A stretch of 28,681 nt of DNA from CAJXVY01 sp031580995 (GCA_031580995.1 JAVLCC010000011.1:1-28681); one strand, 5' to 3'. Positions 13,731 through 21,733 are shown, numbered from the stretch's first letter. A program made the numbers and translations. Notes: a model not told the origin generated them from the letters alone.

Positions 13731-15439
13731 TAAACACCCTCTGGCTTAGGCTTGAACAGCCAGTCATCGGCTCCTTCATCGGAGTTGATGTTTTTGCACG
13801 TGGGGGCCCCGCTGAAAAGGGTCACTCGCAACCAGTCAGTTGATTGCGGGTTGAAATTTTCCATCCCATAAACCGCCAACTGAAATCTTTGAAGGTCTAG
13901 GGGTAGGAAGTCCTTGGACAACGGGTTCACCTGGGCCTCTGCATACTGCAGGTCCTTTGTGGACTGAATCCGTTCCACAATCCCCCAGTGTTTTGGGTGG
14001 CTGATGAGAAAATCTGCAACCGTAACATCCGAGTATTTACGAAGGTCTTTATTTAGGCGACTCACCTCACGAGCTATACCGACGGGGTGCTCAGTGTGAA
14101 GGCCTCGGTCCTTTCCCCTGACACCTCTTCTAGGCTCTTGTTTATTTCTTGAATAGAACCAAAACTTTGCAGTTTCCGAAGGCTTTGAGAAATCAAAGCT
14201 CTCTACCCATGAATATTTTTCACTGACGATTGTCTTTAGGTCCTTCACGCTCATAGACGGATCCAAAGTAGTGCGGTCCTCTGTTAAGAGCTGCGTCTCA
14301 ATTTGCGAATCCAAAGAGTCATCTACCTCGACCAGAATTGAATCAACAACTTGTCTGAGCTCAACCGAATCATGCTCGGCTAAGTCGTGAAGTGCCTGGC
14401 AAATCAAGCTGACTGGGCTTTCATTTATCCGGCCTGTTTTTTGAAATTCTTTTGCAGCGTCAATGATTGGAGAAAGTGACTTTGCGATTTCCGGCCCAGG
14501 AGGGTAGGGCTCGGTCGAAAACGATAATTTTTGCGAGAAATAATTAGAGGCCCTCTCTAAAAGCTCAACAATTTTCTCTGTCTGGGGCGATTTTTGCCCC
14601 CACGCCTGGGCAAGAGCATGCGCGAGAGGCAACTCGCGAAGCTCTACCCAAGCGTGAAGTACTTGTGGGTGCCGGATGACGTAAGGCACCATGCCTAGCC
14701 CAGTTGCATTGCCAAGACCTAGGAAGCGACGCCACTGATCAGAAAGCTTGGTGGCTTTTTCAGATCTAGAGGCTGCGCAATGCTCTACCAAGTCAGCCGA
14801 AAACTCCCTTAGCAGCCAAGCGGCAAGCATCTGGGCCTTGTAAGGAATGCCCAGAGGGTGATCGGAGGAGATACCCTCAAAATCTCTTAATCCCCATTTT
14901 CCATTCCCGTAAAAAGCCGTACTTCTCAAAATATAGGCGGCGTCACTTACTTCTGAGGACTTAGGCTGTTCACCGATGGCCAGTTGATTGGCGACATACT
15001 CAAAAAATCTTTGACTTCTGTTTGCCCTTGCCCAAATTAAGGAGTGATCTTCGGCCCTGCCGTACTCTTGCTGAGTTACGTGGCTCCGAAGAGTCTCTAT
15101 ACCCTCATCAGATATTTGACCGTCAACTAAAGCTGCAGTGACATCCCAATCAAGAGCGATTACTCGGTCTGTTCGCATCTCTTCGGAGATTACTTGTGAA
15201 AAAATCACCAACTCAGCGACATGCTTGCCCATCTGGACGTTATAGACCGCCAACCCCTTGCCGCTCTCGTCAAGATTCCAAATTCTGGTGGTGACTTTCC
15301 AGCCTTGCTTCGAGGCTGAACGAATCAATGCACGGGCAAAACTATGGCGGGTTTGTCTGGCGGTGCCCAATTCCTCCGGAGTCATTGCAACTGAAAAGTC
15401 TCTTTTAGTGGCAGTTGGGTTCAGCTGACTGTCATTCAT
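13730..15439 (-). CDS. Conserved-looking 569-aa protein of unknown function
   Basis: A large soluble protein with no signal peptide, membrane helix or nucleotide-binding motif that I can see. Notable segments are RHSFARALIRSASKQGWKV near the N terminus, RVIALDWDVTAAL (about 92), WARANRSQRFFEYVANQLAIGE (about 135-156), RSTAFYGNGKWGLRDFE (about 172-188) and GNATGLGMVPYVIRHP (about 243-258), followed by a mostly helical C-terminal half. I have an impression of similar proteins beside dipeptidase-like and DUF3726 genes in proteobacteria but no name for the family. Start ATG 15439 has AGGAG about 7 nt upstream and an ATGA overlap with the aldehyde dehydrogenase. Its second position in the operon argues for a core enzymatic or scaffolding role. 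Confidence 0.85.
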   Translation of the reverse strand: MNDSQLNPTATKRDFSVAMTPEELGTARQTRHSFARALIRSASKQGWKVTTRIWNLDESGKGLAVYNVQMGKHVAELVIFSQVISEEMRTDRVIALDWDVTAALVDGQISDEGIETLRSHVTQQEYGRAEDHSLIWARANRSQRFFEYVANQLAIGEQPKSSEVSDAAYILRSTAFYGNGKWGLRDFEGISSDHPLGIPYKAQMLAAWLLREFSADLVEHCAASRSEKATKLSDQWRRFLGLGNATGLGMVPYVIRHPQVLHAWVELRELPLAHALAQAWGQKSPQTEKIVELLERASNYFSQKLSFSTEPYPPGPEIAKSLSPIIDAAKEFQKTGRINESPVSLICQALHDLAEHDSVELRQVVDSILVEVDDSLDSQIETQLLTEDRTTLDPSMSVKDLKTIVSEKYSWVESFDFSKPSETAKFWFYSRNKQEPRRGVRGKDRGLHTEHPVGIAREVSRLNKDLRKYSDVTVADFLISHPKHWGIVERIQSTKDLQYAEAQVNPLSKDFLPLDLQRFQLAVYGMENFNPQSTDWLRVTLFSGAPTCKNINSDEGADDWLFKPKPEGV

Positions 15440-16983
15440 TTGTTTCTCCTAGGAGCGACTCTGCGATAAATACTTTTTGTACTTGTGTAAAAATCGGCCA
15501 CGGACTCCGCATTTTGCTCTCTGGGTCCTGGAAAAGTTGAATCTTTTAGGCCACCAAAAGGAACGTGCATTTCAGAACCGGTATTCGGAGCGTTGATTTT
15601 TATCAAACCTGCTTGTAATTGGTTCGTAGCCTGCTGAATGTCACCATCATTGGCTGAAAAGATTGAGGCGGTTAGTCCAAACTCCGTTGAATTGGCGATG
15701 CTAATAGCCTCTTCCAAACTATCCACATTCATGACTGTGGTAACTGGCCCAAAGACCTCTTCTCGACAGGTGCGAATCTCCATTCCACCCTCGATCACAG
15801 TAGGAGGAAAGTAGAAGCCAGAGTCGGTGGGTATTTTCGCCTGGGCGATAATCTTTCCGCCCTCTTTCAATGCATCACTAACGGCGCTATCAATTTCTTG
15901 CTTGGCCTTCTCGGATACCACTGGACCGGTCGTGGAACTTGATTCCATTCCCGAACCAACTACCAAACCTTCGACAAGGTCCTTAAGTTCTGAAACGAAC
16001 TGGCCGTGGATATCACCTACGGTTATAATTCTTCTAGTGGCGGTGCATTTCTGGCCGGTTCCACTCATGGCCCCGACTAACAGCTGAGAAGCTGCGTATT
16101 TCGGGTCCACATCCGGCATCACGATTGCGGCGTTGTGCCCCCCTAGTTCTAGCTGGACCTTGGCTCCCCGATTGGTAGCTGACTTGGCAATCATTTGCCC
16201 AACTGGGACAGAACCGGTGAACGAGATTCCGCTGATTTTTGGCGATTCGATTATCGCCGAAGCAGTCCTTCCCGCGGCCAAAGTCATGTTCAGAACACCT
16301 GCTGGCACTCCGGCGTCATGAAATGCTGCCGCGAATGCCGCGCTAATAGCCGGGATGTCACTGGCGGGTTTCCAAACAACGGTGTTTCCCCAAAGCAAAG
16401 CAGGAGCAATTTTCCAAGAGGGGATCTGGGTTGGAAAGTTCCAAGGGGTAATAATTCCGACCACCCCGAGTGCCTGACGAATCTGTTCTATGTGCTCGCC
16501 AGGAAAAGATGATGGATAAGTCCGACCCAGGGGGTTGCGTGAACTAGCCGCATGGTAGCGAATGGTTTCGGCAGAGCCATCGACTTCGCCAAGTGATTCT
16601 GCAAGCGTTTTACCTTGTTCACGCGTCATGAGCTCAGCAAGTTGCTCGCGGCGTTCAGAAATAAGATCTCCAACACCTCTTAGGATCATCCCACGCTTGA
16701 TGATGCCAAGGGATTCCCATTCAGCTTGCGCGTCAGTGGCACGATCAATAGCCGTTTCGACCTCGGCTGAGGATGCTTGGGTGAATTCGGCAACTACGTC
16801 ATCCGGTTTCGCCGGGTTGAGGCTTTTGCTAACTTCCCCCGAACCTGGAATCCATGCACCTCCAACTAAATTAGCTGGAGCGATAACTACTTCCGAATTT
16901 GCCTGCAATGCAACCTCTTTCACTTCGTCGTGATAGGACAACGGTAGGCGCTTCCGATATTCAAAGGCAACTGAATTATTCAA
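15436..16983 (-). CDS. Aldehyde dehydrogenase family protein
   Basis: A 515-aa NAD(P)-dependent aldehyde dehydrogenase as drawn. Motifs: TPWNFPTQIPSWKIAPALLWGNTVVWKPAS (K205), FTGSVPVGQ, catalytic base E279 in LELGGHNAAIV, nucleophile C313 in GQKCTATRR, and EVFGPVTTV. The end, FPGPREQNAESVADFYTSTKSIYRR, resembles alpha-ketoglutarate semialdehyde dehydrogenases, so a short dicarboxylate semialdehyde is a reasonable but unproven substrate. The start is uncertain. TTG 16983 has no Shine-Dalgarno and abuts the LysR promoter. TTG 16908, preceded by AGAGG at 5 nt, would give a 490-aa protein starting MQANSEVV, closer to the usual family length. It is first in the operon and divergent from the LysR gene, its likely regulator. 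Confidence 0.93.
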   Translation of the reverse strand: MNNSVAFEYRKRLPLSYHDEVKEVALQANSEVVIAPANLVGGAWIPGSGEVSKSLNPAKPDDVVAEFTQASSAEVETAIDRATDAQAEWESLGIIKRGMILRGVGDLISERREQLAELMTREQGKTLAESLGEVDGSAETIRYHAASSRNPLGRTYPSSFPGEHIEQIRQALGVVGIITPWNFPTQIPSWKIAPALLWGNTVVWKPASDIPAISAAFAAAFHDAGVPAGVLNMTLAAGRTASAIIESPKISGISFTGSVPVGQMIAKSATNRGAKVQLELGGHNAAIVMPDVDPKYAASQLLVGAMSGTGQKCTATRRIITVGDIHGQFVSELKDLVEGLVVGSGMESSSTTGPVVSEKAKQEIDSAVSDALKEGGKIIAQAKIPTDSGFYFPPTVIEGGMEIRTCREEVFGPVTTVMNVDSLEEAISIANSTEFGLTASIFSANDGDIQQATNQLQAGLIKINAPNTGSEMHVPFGGLKDSTFPGPREQNAESVADFYTSTKSIYRRVAPRRNK

Positions 16984-17013
16984 TTGTTATTTATAAGTAG
17001 TTATAATCAATTT
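16983..17013. promoter_or_regulatory. Divergent promoter/operator between the aldehyde dehydrogenase operon and lysR
   Basis: The symmetric element TTATAAGTAGTTATAA (16991-17006) lies between the two genes. On the + strand TATAAT (17002-17007) ends 6 nt before the lysR ATG. On the minus strand TATAAA covers 16990-16995. A dyad of this kind, overlapping both -10 boxes, is where an autoregulating LysR protein would be expected to bind. The boxes are seen directly; regulation is inferred. Confidence 0.6.
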
Positions 17014-17922
17014 ATGAATCTCAAGTCGCTAAAGACCTTTGTAGAAGTTGCAGAGCAGGAGCATTTTGGCAGGGCGGCGGAGTCTTTACATATGACACAG
17101 TCTGGAATTTCTCAGCAGATTAAGGCCCTAGAAAAAGCCGCGGGTGCGAAACTAATTGCCCGAACTACTCGGTCTGTCTCCCTAACCGGGGCTGGGGAAA
17201 TTTTTTTCCAGCACGCCAAGGATCTTTTGGAATCCGAGAAGCTATTTAATCAACGAACGAGTAATGCCCTAACAGGCGATGAAGGGACAGTGAGACTGGG
17301 GTTTGTCGCTTCGGCGGCGTTTGGTGTTGTTCCGCGGCTGGCGCAGATAGCCCACGAGCAAGCGCCGGGATTGAAGCTCTCCCTTGTGGAAATGACATCT
17401 GAAGAGCAAATTACCAAGCTGCTCTCCGGCGATATAGATGTCGGTTTGCTTCGAGAGATTCAATCATCCCCGGGTTTACGACTGCAGCAAGTCCTTCAAG
17501 AGCCTTTATTGGTCGCTGTTCAAAGCAGTCATCGCTTTTCAAATCAAAAGTCTGTGAAATTGGAGGAGCTTGCCGAGGAAGGTTTTATTATGTTTCCTCG
17601 CACCAAGGTGTCATACCTACATGATCACATTTATCGGCTTTGCGGTTCCGCAGGTTTCACACCTCAAGTGGTCGAGCAGGCCGTGCAGTTTGCGACGATT
17701 CTTGGATTGGTCTCCAGTAATGCTGGCTTAGCGATTGTCCCCAAAAGCCTTACCGCCATTCAACTACCCAACGTGGTGTTTCTCTCCTTGGATCACCCGG
17801 ATGCGTATTCCAGAATATATGTAGCCAAGCGGGTCGATGACAAGGCCTCTCCCGGTGCGAAGAGACTTGCAGAATTGGCAACCGAGAATCAAGATCAATT
17901 AGGTATTGGAATGTTCGGTTAA
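17014..17922 (+). CDS. LysR-family transcriptional regulator
   Basis: A 302-aa regulator. The N-terminal winged helix-turn-helix (about 1-60) reads MNLKSLKTFVEVAEQEHFGRAAESLHMTQSGISQQIKALEKAAGAKLIARTTRSVSLT, a textbook LysR start. The effector domain (about 90-295) has RLGFVASAAFGVVPRLAQIA and ISFM-type ligand-binding segments. ATG 17014 is preferred over an in-frame TTG at 16984, because the family begins here and a TATAAT box ends 6 nt upstream, implying a leaderless mRNA. It is divergent from the nine-gene operon and probably controls it in response to the imported compound or an intermediate. Confidence 0.95.
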   Translation: MNLKSLKTFVEVAEQEHFGRAAESLHMTQSGISQQIKALEKAAGAKLIARTTRSVSLTGAGEIFFQHAKDLLESEKLFNQRTSNALTGDEGTVRLGFVASAAFGVVPRLAQIAHEQAPGLKLSLVEMTSEEQITKLLSGDIDVGLLREIQSSPGLRLQQVLQEPLLVAVQSSHRFSNQKSVKLEELAEEGFIMFPRTKVSYLHDHIYRLCGSAGFTPQVVEQAVQFATILGLVSSNAGLAIVPKSLTAIQLPNVVFLSLDHPDAYSRIYVAKRVDDKASPGAKRLAELATENQDQLGIGMFG

Positions 17923-17929
17923 CCGAACA
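17912..17929. promoter_or_regulatory. Perfect palindrome TGTTCGGTTAACCGAACA at the lysR stop
   Basis: An 18-bp perfect palindrome spans the last codons and stop of lysR, 48 bp before the second response regulator. It contains the same octamer as the inverted repeat at 160-182, with the half-sites facing inwards. As RNA it could also form a 7-bp stem with a TTAA loop, but only a weak T-run follows, so an intrinsic terminator is the less likely reading. Confidence 0.55.
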
Positions 17930-17950
17930 CCATTGCCTTTTGTCTCAGCT

Positions 17951-17971
17951 TCCACTTAGCTTGTTAGTGGA
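17951..17971 (+). promoter_or_regulatory. Hairpin that could hide the ribosome binding site of the second response regulator
   Basis: TCCACT (17951-17956) and AGTGGA (17966-17971) form a 6-bp stem with a 9-nt loop. The right arm overlaps the GGAGGG Shine-Dalgarno (17969-17974) that precedes ATG 17978. Folding would reduce ribosome access. Stem stability is modest, so a regulatory role is only a suggestion. Confidence 0.35.
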
Positions 17972-17977
17972 GGGTCT

Positions 17978-18598
17978 ATGTCCAGAGATTTCGTTCGCAG
18001 GGTCTTAGTCGTTGAAGACGAGGCTTTGCTTCGAGCTCTGTTGAAATCAACCCTTGAGAATCACGGTTTTGAGGTCGAAATCGCTCCAGATGCAGTTATT
18101 GCTAATCGCACAGTTAAGGATTATGACCCCGATGTGATGGTGGTTGATATTGACCTTGGCGAAGGACTGAATGGTTTGGAGCTAGTTAGCGCTTTGGGGC
18201 GCCAAGATAGCACTCGGGGCTATGTGATCCTAAGTAACTACTCGGCGAATGTGAAAAACGTTCCTGAGGTTCCCTACATCTCCTATCTGGACAAACAGGT
18301 GGTGGAAACCCCTGAATTGCTGATTGAAGAAATCGAGGGTGTGCTCAGAGGCAGGGCAAGCAATTTCGCGGTTGCCGAGGCACCTAAGTTGACTCCCGCA
18401 CAAATAGATATCTTGAAAATGCTCAGTGATGGTATGACCAATAACCAAATTGCAGAGAGGAAAAATCAAAGCCTTAGAGGAGTTGAGCAACTAATAGCCC
18501 GCACCTATAACGCGATGGGTTTGAAAAAACACAGCGGTCAGTCGAGAAGGGTTTTGGCTGTGCAGTTTTATAAACAACTGATGAAAATAAACCGATGA
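17978..18598 (+). CDS. Response regulator, receiver plus LuxR/NarL-type HTH (second copy)
   Basis: A 206-aa regulator paralogous to the one at 233. The receiver has E13/D14, likely phospho-acceptor D57 in VVDIDLGEG, S86 at the switch position (ILSN) and K106 in SYLDK. The output helix-turn-helix at about 137-183 reads LTPAQIDILKMLSDGMTNNQIAERKNQSLRGVEQLIARTYNAMGLK. A strong GGAGGG lies just before the ATG but overlaps a hairpin arm. The stop overlaps the kinase start by 4 bp (ATGA), so the pair is coupled. Shared segments with the first copy (VEDE, DPDV-x-VVD-x-DLG) indicate an old duplication. Confidence 0.9.
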   Translation: MSRDFVRRVLVVEDEALLRALLKSTLENHGFEVEIAPDAVIANRTVKDYDPDVMVVDIDLGEGLNGLELVSALGRQDSTRGYVILSNYSANVKNVPEVPYISYLDKQVVETPELLIEEIEGVLRGRASNFAVAEAPKLTPAQIDILKMLSDGMTNNQIAERKNQSLRGVEQLIARTYNAMGLKKHSGQSRRVLAVQFYKQLMKINR

Positions 18599-20343
18599 AA
18601 AATGGCTTGAAGCGTGTCACCAGGAGTTTCTATCAGGCACCTGGACTCTCTTATATCCCCTGGTTGATCTTGTTGCCGCTGGCAGTAATCGGGACCGGAT
18701 CATTTGTCCCTGAAACCGGTGAGGTCTCATTAGATCCAGAGTGGTTGATTGTTGGGTTTTTATCTCACTTGTCTTATTTGCCAGTGATTTTTATTGGCAA
18801 CTGGATAGCAAAACAGTTTGATTTTAGATACGGCTCCATCTTGCTAGTGACTCTTCTGGCCATGGGGGCTGCTCGAGGGTTTACGGTTTCTTTTTCAGCT
18901 GAATATTTTCAATTAGTTGATGAAGCTGATTATGGTTGGCGGATTTTGTCTGCGATTTTTCTAAGCGCAGGTTGGTATGGGGTGAACAATGTAGTTGTCT
19001 TTGAAATCAGAGACTATATGAAATCTCTGCGTGAACTCAGGGCAGAACTTCACAGAGAAAACAAGTACCTGGAACAGAGCGAAATTGATCTTCAAGCATC
19101 CAGGGAACAAGTTAGAGACGAGACACTAAAGCTTGTTGACCTGGGGCTAGTGCAGGTTGAAACTCAGGGAAAAAACTTAGATCAGTTGCAACGCATTGCC
19201 AATCAACTAAACAGACTGGTTGATGAGGGGCTAGCGCCACTGATCAAAAAACTTCAGGAGCAACCAACCCAGCCGAATTACGTCATCGCCCCGTATCAAA
19301 AAGTCAGTGGTCTGCAAATAGCAAAGATAGCTTTCATCGAGAGACCGTTTTTTATCCTGCCTGCAATCTTTATTCAAATGATTGGAGCCTTCGCATCGAA
19401 AACGTGGGCGCTGGGTATTTTTGGGGCATTGGCTGATTTGATGATTGTCAGTGCTGCTGTGTTTATTAGTTTTTCTATTGGGAGGTTTGTTTTAGGAAGA
19501 ATTAACTCTGACCCGGTGAAAATTGCATCTAATTTGTTTTTCCTCAGCCTTCCAGCAGTGGCCTCAGCTTTCGCCCCCTACTTAGTAGTCCCCGGCTCCG
19601 AATTGGTCCCGGGTTCCTCGTTTAGTCTTTTCAATAATGTCTTGGCCGCTGGAGTGCTGAGTGCCATCGGTTTTGCAGCCAAGCAGAAGGCTGAATCAAC
19701 CATTGACCAGCTGGAGCTAGCGCTTGAACAAACAGCGCTTGCAAGGTCAAGAGCGGAGCAATTGAGACTGGTTGAGAAGAAACGTCTTTCAAGAATTTTG
19801 CATGGAAGTGTTCAATCAAAAATCAGGTCCTTGGCCTTGGAAATTGAGAGAACCGGCACAGCCCCCGATAAACAAAAGCTAGAAGATTTCAGAAGTAGCA
19901 TCATCGATGAAATTTCCAACCCCACCCATGGAAACCTGATTGATTTTCTCTATGAACTGAAAGAGCTCTGGGGGGCCAGTGCTGAAATTAACTATGAACT
20001 GGATGATGAAATACCCGATTTGTTATTCAGAGACCGAAACGCTCAGGTGGCGGTGATTGAAATCATCCGAGAGGTTGTCAGCAACGCCATGAAACACTCC
20101 AAATCCAACAAGCTAAGTTTCAAAATAGGTCGCTATCAAGGTGTCAGTTCAAGCCTCGGGATCATTTCAATCTCAGCTGTATTTGATGGAGCTCGAATAG
20201 AAAAAATCTATCCGGGTACAGGCATTAGAACCATTGGTGAACTAAGTAGTCACTTCGATTATCACTCGGATAGAAAATCCAATTACTTCACAGCCGAAGT
20301 CCCTGTGTCGGCTCAGCTGATTGAGGCCACAACCGGAACGTGA
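18595..20343 (+). CDS. Polytopic membrane sensor histidine kinase (second copy)
   Basis: A 582-aa kinase with the same plan as the one at 852: an N-terminal membrane block (about 15-140), a long coiled coil (about 140-225), a second membrane block (about 240-360), another coiled coil, then LHGSVQSKIRSLALEIE with H403 as the likely phospho-acceptor. The ATPase N box is EIIREVVSNAMKHSKS (N about 497). As in the first copy the D-x-G-x-G G1 box is not recognisable and only GTGIRTIGEL remains of the G2 region, ending in FTAEVPV. No periplasmic sensor domain is seen. Its last 31 bp overlap the 3' end of xth on the other strand. Confidence 0.82.
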   Translation: MKNGLKRVTRSFYQAPGLSYIPWLILLPLAVIGTGSFVPETGEVSLDPEWLIVGFLSHLSYLPVIFIGNWIAKQFDFRYGSILLVTLLAMGAARGFTVSFSAEYFQLVDEADYGWRILSAIFLSAGWYGVNNVVVFEIRDYMKSLRELRAELHRENKYLEQSEIDLQASREQVRDETLKLVDLGLVQVETQGKNLDQLQRIANQLNRLVDEGLAPLIKKLQEQPTQPNYVIAPYQKVSGLQIAKIAFIERPFFILPAIFIQMIGAFASKTWALGIFGALADLMIVSAAVFISFSIGRFVLGRINSDPVKIASNLFFLSLPAVASAFAPYLVVPGSELVPGSSFSLFNNVLAAGVLSAIGFAAKQKAESTIDQLELALEQTALARSRAEQLRLVEKKRLSRILHGSVQSKIRSLALEIERTGTAPDKQKLEDFRSSIIDEISNPTHGNLIDFLYELKELWGASAEINYELDDEIPDLLFRDRNAQVAVIEIIREVVSNAMKHSKSNKLSFKIGRYQGVSSSLGIISISAVFDGARIEKIYPGTGIRTIGELSSHFDYHSDRKSNYFTAEVPVSAQLIEATTGT

Positions 20344-21095
20344 TCACTGGGGCTTTCACCTTTGCGTTCATCACGAACTATCTCAACATCAGAAACTTTC
20401 TCGGCTAGAGAATCACTTGCCAGGATGAAATCAATTCGCATTCCTTCGTTTTTAGGGAAGCGAAGCTGTTTGTAATCCCAATAGGTATAACCCTCTGGAA
20501 TCCTTGGTCTAACAACATCCTGCAAACCAATTTGCTCGAATGCTTCAAAGGCCATGCGTTCTTCTTCACTGACATGAGTTGAGCCAGCAAACTCAGCTAT
20601 GTCCCAAACATCAGTGTCCAAAGGCGCTATGTTGAAATCCCCCATCAGCGCCAATTGCATATCTGGCTCTGCTTCCAGCTGCTCAGCGGTTGTTGCGGCC
20701 AATCGATGAAGCCACTCAAGTTTGTAGGTGTAGTGAGGGTGGTCTAGTTCTCGCCCATTAGGGACATATAAACTCCAAAGCTTCACGCCATTGAATGTCG
20801 CACCCAAAGCACGTGCTTCTAAAACATCGTTGAATTCTGGCATTTGTGAAAACTCGTATTCGATGTCAGTGACCTCTAGGTGTTTTTTATAAGCAAAGGC
20901 AACACCGTTCCATTGATTGAGCCCATGAATGATTAATTCATAACCAAGTTCTTCAAACTCAGCCCTGGGAAATTGTTCGGGTTTGCATTTGATTTCCTGC
21001 ATGGCCAAGACATCAAGGTCTGCTCTTTGCAGGTAGTCGGTGACCCTTGCCACCCGAGCTCTGATTGAATTAACGTTCCAGGTGGCTATTCGCAT
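20313..21095 (-). CDS. xth: Exodeoxyribonuclease III
   Basis: A 260-aa metal-dependent AP endonuclease and 3'-5' exonuclease for base-excision repair. It has the full ExoIII signature: MRIATWNVNSIRAR (N8), MQEIKC (E33), LYVPNGRELDHPHYTYKLEWL, LMGDFNIAPLDTDVWD, MRIDFILAS and a C-terminal PSDHVPVVASI containing the catalytic histidine. Length is normal. ATG 21095 is only 16 bp from the divergent pyrE start. TAGAGT ends 6 nt upstream of the ATG, so the mRNA may be leaderless. The 3' end runs 31 bp into the kinase gene on the opposite strand. Confidence 0.97.
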   Translation of the reverse strand: MRIATWNVNSIRARVARVTDYLQRADLDVLAMQEIKCKPEQFPRAEFEELGYELIIHGLNQWNGVAFAYKKHLEVTDIEYEFSQMPEFNDVLEARALGATFNGVKLWSLYVPNGRELDHPHYTYKLEWLHRLAATTAEQLEAEPDMQLALMGDFNIAPLDTDVWDIAEFAGSTHVSEEERMAFEAFEQIGLQDVVRPRIPEGYTYWDYKQLRFPKNEGMRIDFILASDSLAEKVSDVEIVRDERKGESPSDHVPVVASIS

Positions 21096-21111
21096 AGCTA
21101 AACTCTAATTT
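21096..21111. promoter_or_regulatory. 16-bp divergent spacer with overlapping -10 boxes for xth and pyrE
   Basis: On the + strand TAAACT (21099-21104) lies 7 nt before the pyrE GTG. On the minus strand TAGAGT (complement of 21102-21107) lies 6 nt before the xth ATG. The two hexamers share 3 bp. Both spacings match leaderless transcripts. The -35 regions would lie inside the opposite gene and are not convincing by eye. Confidence 0.45.
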
Positions 21112-21663
21112 GTGAGTGAAGCGATTACCCCAAGACAACGCCTGATTGAGCTAATCAATGAGCTTTCGGTGGTTCACGGTGAGGTGACTCTCTCTAGTGG
21201 CATCAAAGCAAATTATTACGTTGACCTCAGAAGAACCACACTTCATCATGAAGCGTCAAAGTTGATTGGCTCACTGATGTTGGAGATGCTTAGAGACAAC
21301 GGCATTGAAGATATCCAAGCCGTCGGCGGGCTAACCATGGGAGCAGACCCGGTGGCTGCCGCGATTATGAACGCATCAGAAAACATTGATGCCTTTGTTG
21401 TTCGAAAGCAAGCAAAAGAGCACGGCATGGGAAGACGGGTTGAGGGCCCTGAGATTTCAGGTCGCAAGGTTGTAGTTGTTGAAGACACTTCAACAACCGG
21501 TGGTAGTCCTCTGACTGCAGCAGAAGCGGTCAAAGAAGCAGGGGCAGAGATTTTATGCATTGCGACTGTGGTTGACAGAGACACAGGTGCACGCGAAGTG
21601 ATTGAAAAGGCTGGTTTCAAATACCTGCCACTCATAAGCCTTGGCGATCTGGGCTTAGCCTGA
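21112..21663 (+). CDS. pyrE: Orotate phosphoribosyltransferase
   Basis: A 183-aa enzyme that joins orotate and PRPP to form OMP in pyrimidine synthesis. VHGEVTLSSGIKANYYVDLRRTTLHHEA is the OPRT substrate region. VGGLTMGADPVAAAI follows, and the PRPP-binding motif is VVVVEDTSTTGGSPLTAAEAVKEAG. The start is GTG at 21112, the first possible codon after a TAAACT -10 box, with no Shine-Dalgarno. Length and motifs are typical. It is a stand-alone gene here, separated from the RNA methyltransferase by the toxin-antitoxin pair. Confidence 0.96.
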   Translation: MSEAITPRQRLIELINELSVVHGEVTLSSGIKANYYVDLRRTTLHHEASKLIGSLMLEMLRDNGIEDIQAVGGLTMGADPVAAAIMNASENIDAFVVRKQAKEHGMGRRVEGPEISGRKVVVVEDTSTTGGSPLTAAEAVKEAGAEILCIATVVDRDTGAREVIEKAGFKYLPLISLGDLGLA

Positions 21664-21706
21664 GGTTTTCAACAGAAATCAAAAACCAGACAAACGCAAT
21701 GGATTT

Positions 21707-21733
21707 AATCAGCATCATTTAATAATGTTGATT
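21707..21733. promoter_or_regulatory. Imperfect inverted repeat upstream of the toxin-antitoxin promoter
   Basis: An arm starting AATCAGCAT pairs with one ending ATGTTGATT around a centre near 21720; about 12 of 13 positions pair if G-U is allowed. It overlaps the -35 box of the antitoxin promoter and shares the AATCA half-site with the perfect repeat at 21742-21762. It could be a second operator or a pyrE 3'-end hairpin. No T-run follows. Confidence 0.4.

Noticed and set aside
8685..16983. Horizontal-transfer island defined by integrase, tRNA or repeat boundaries
   Set aside because: No integrase, transposase, tRNA gene or flanking direct repeat was seen, and base composition was not computed; the operon may be accessory but this cannot be shown from the window.
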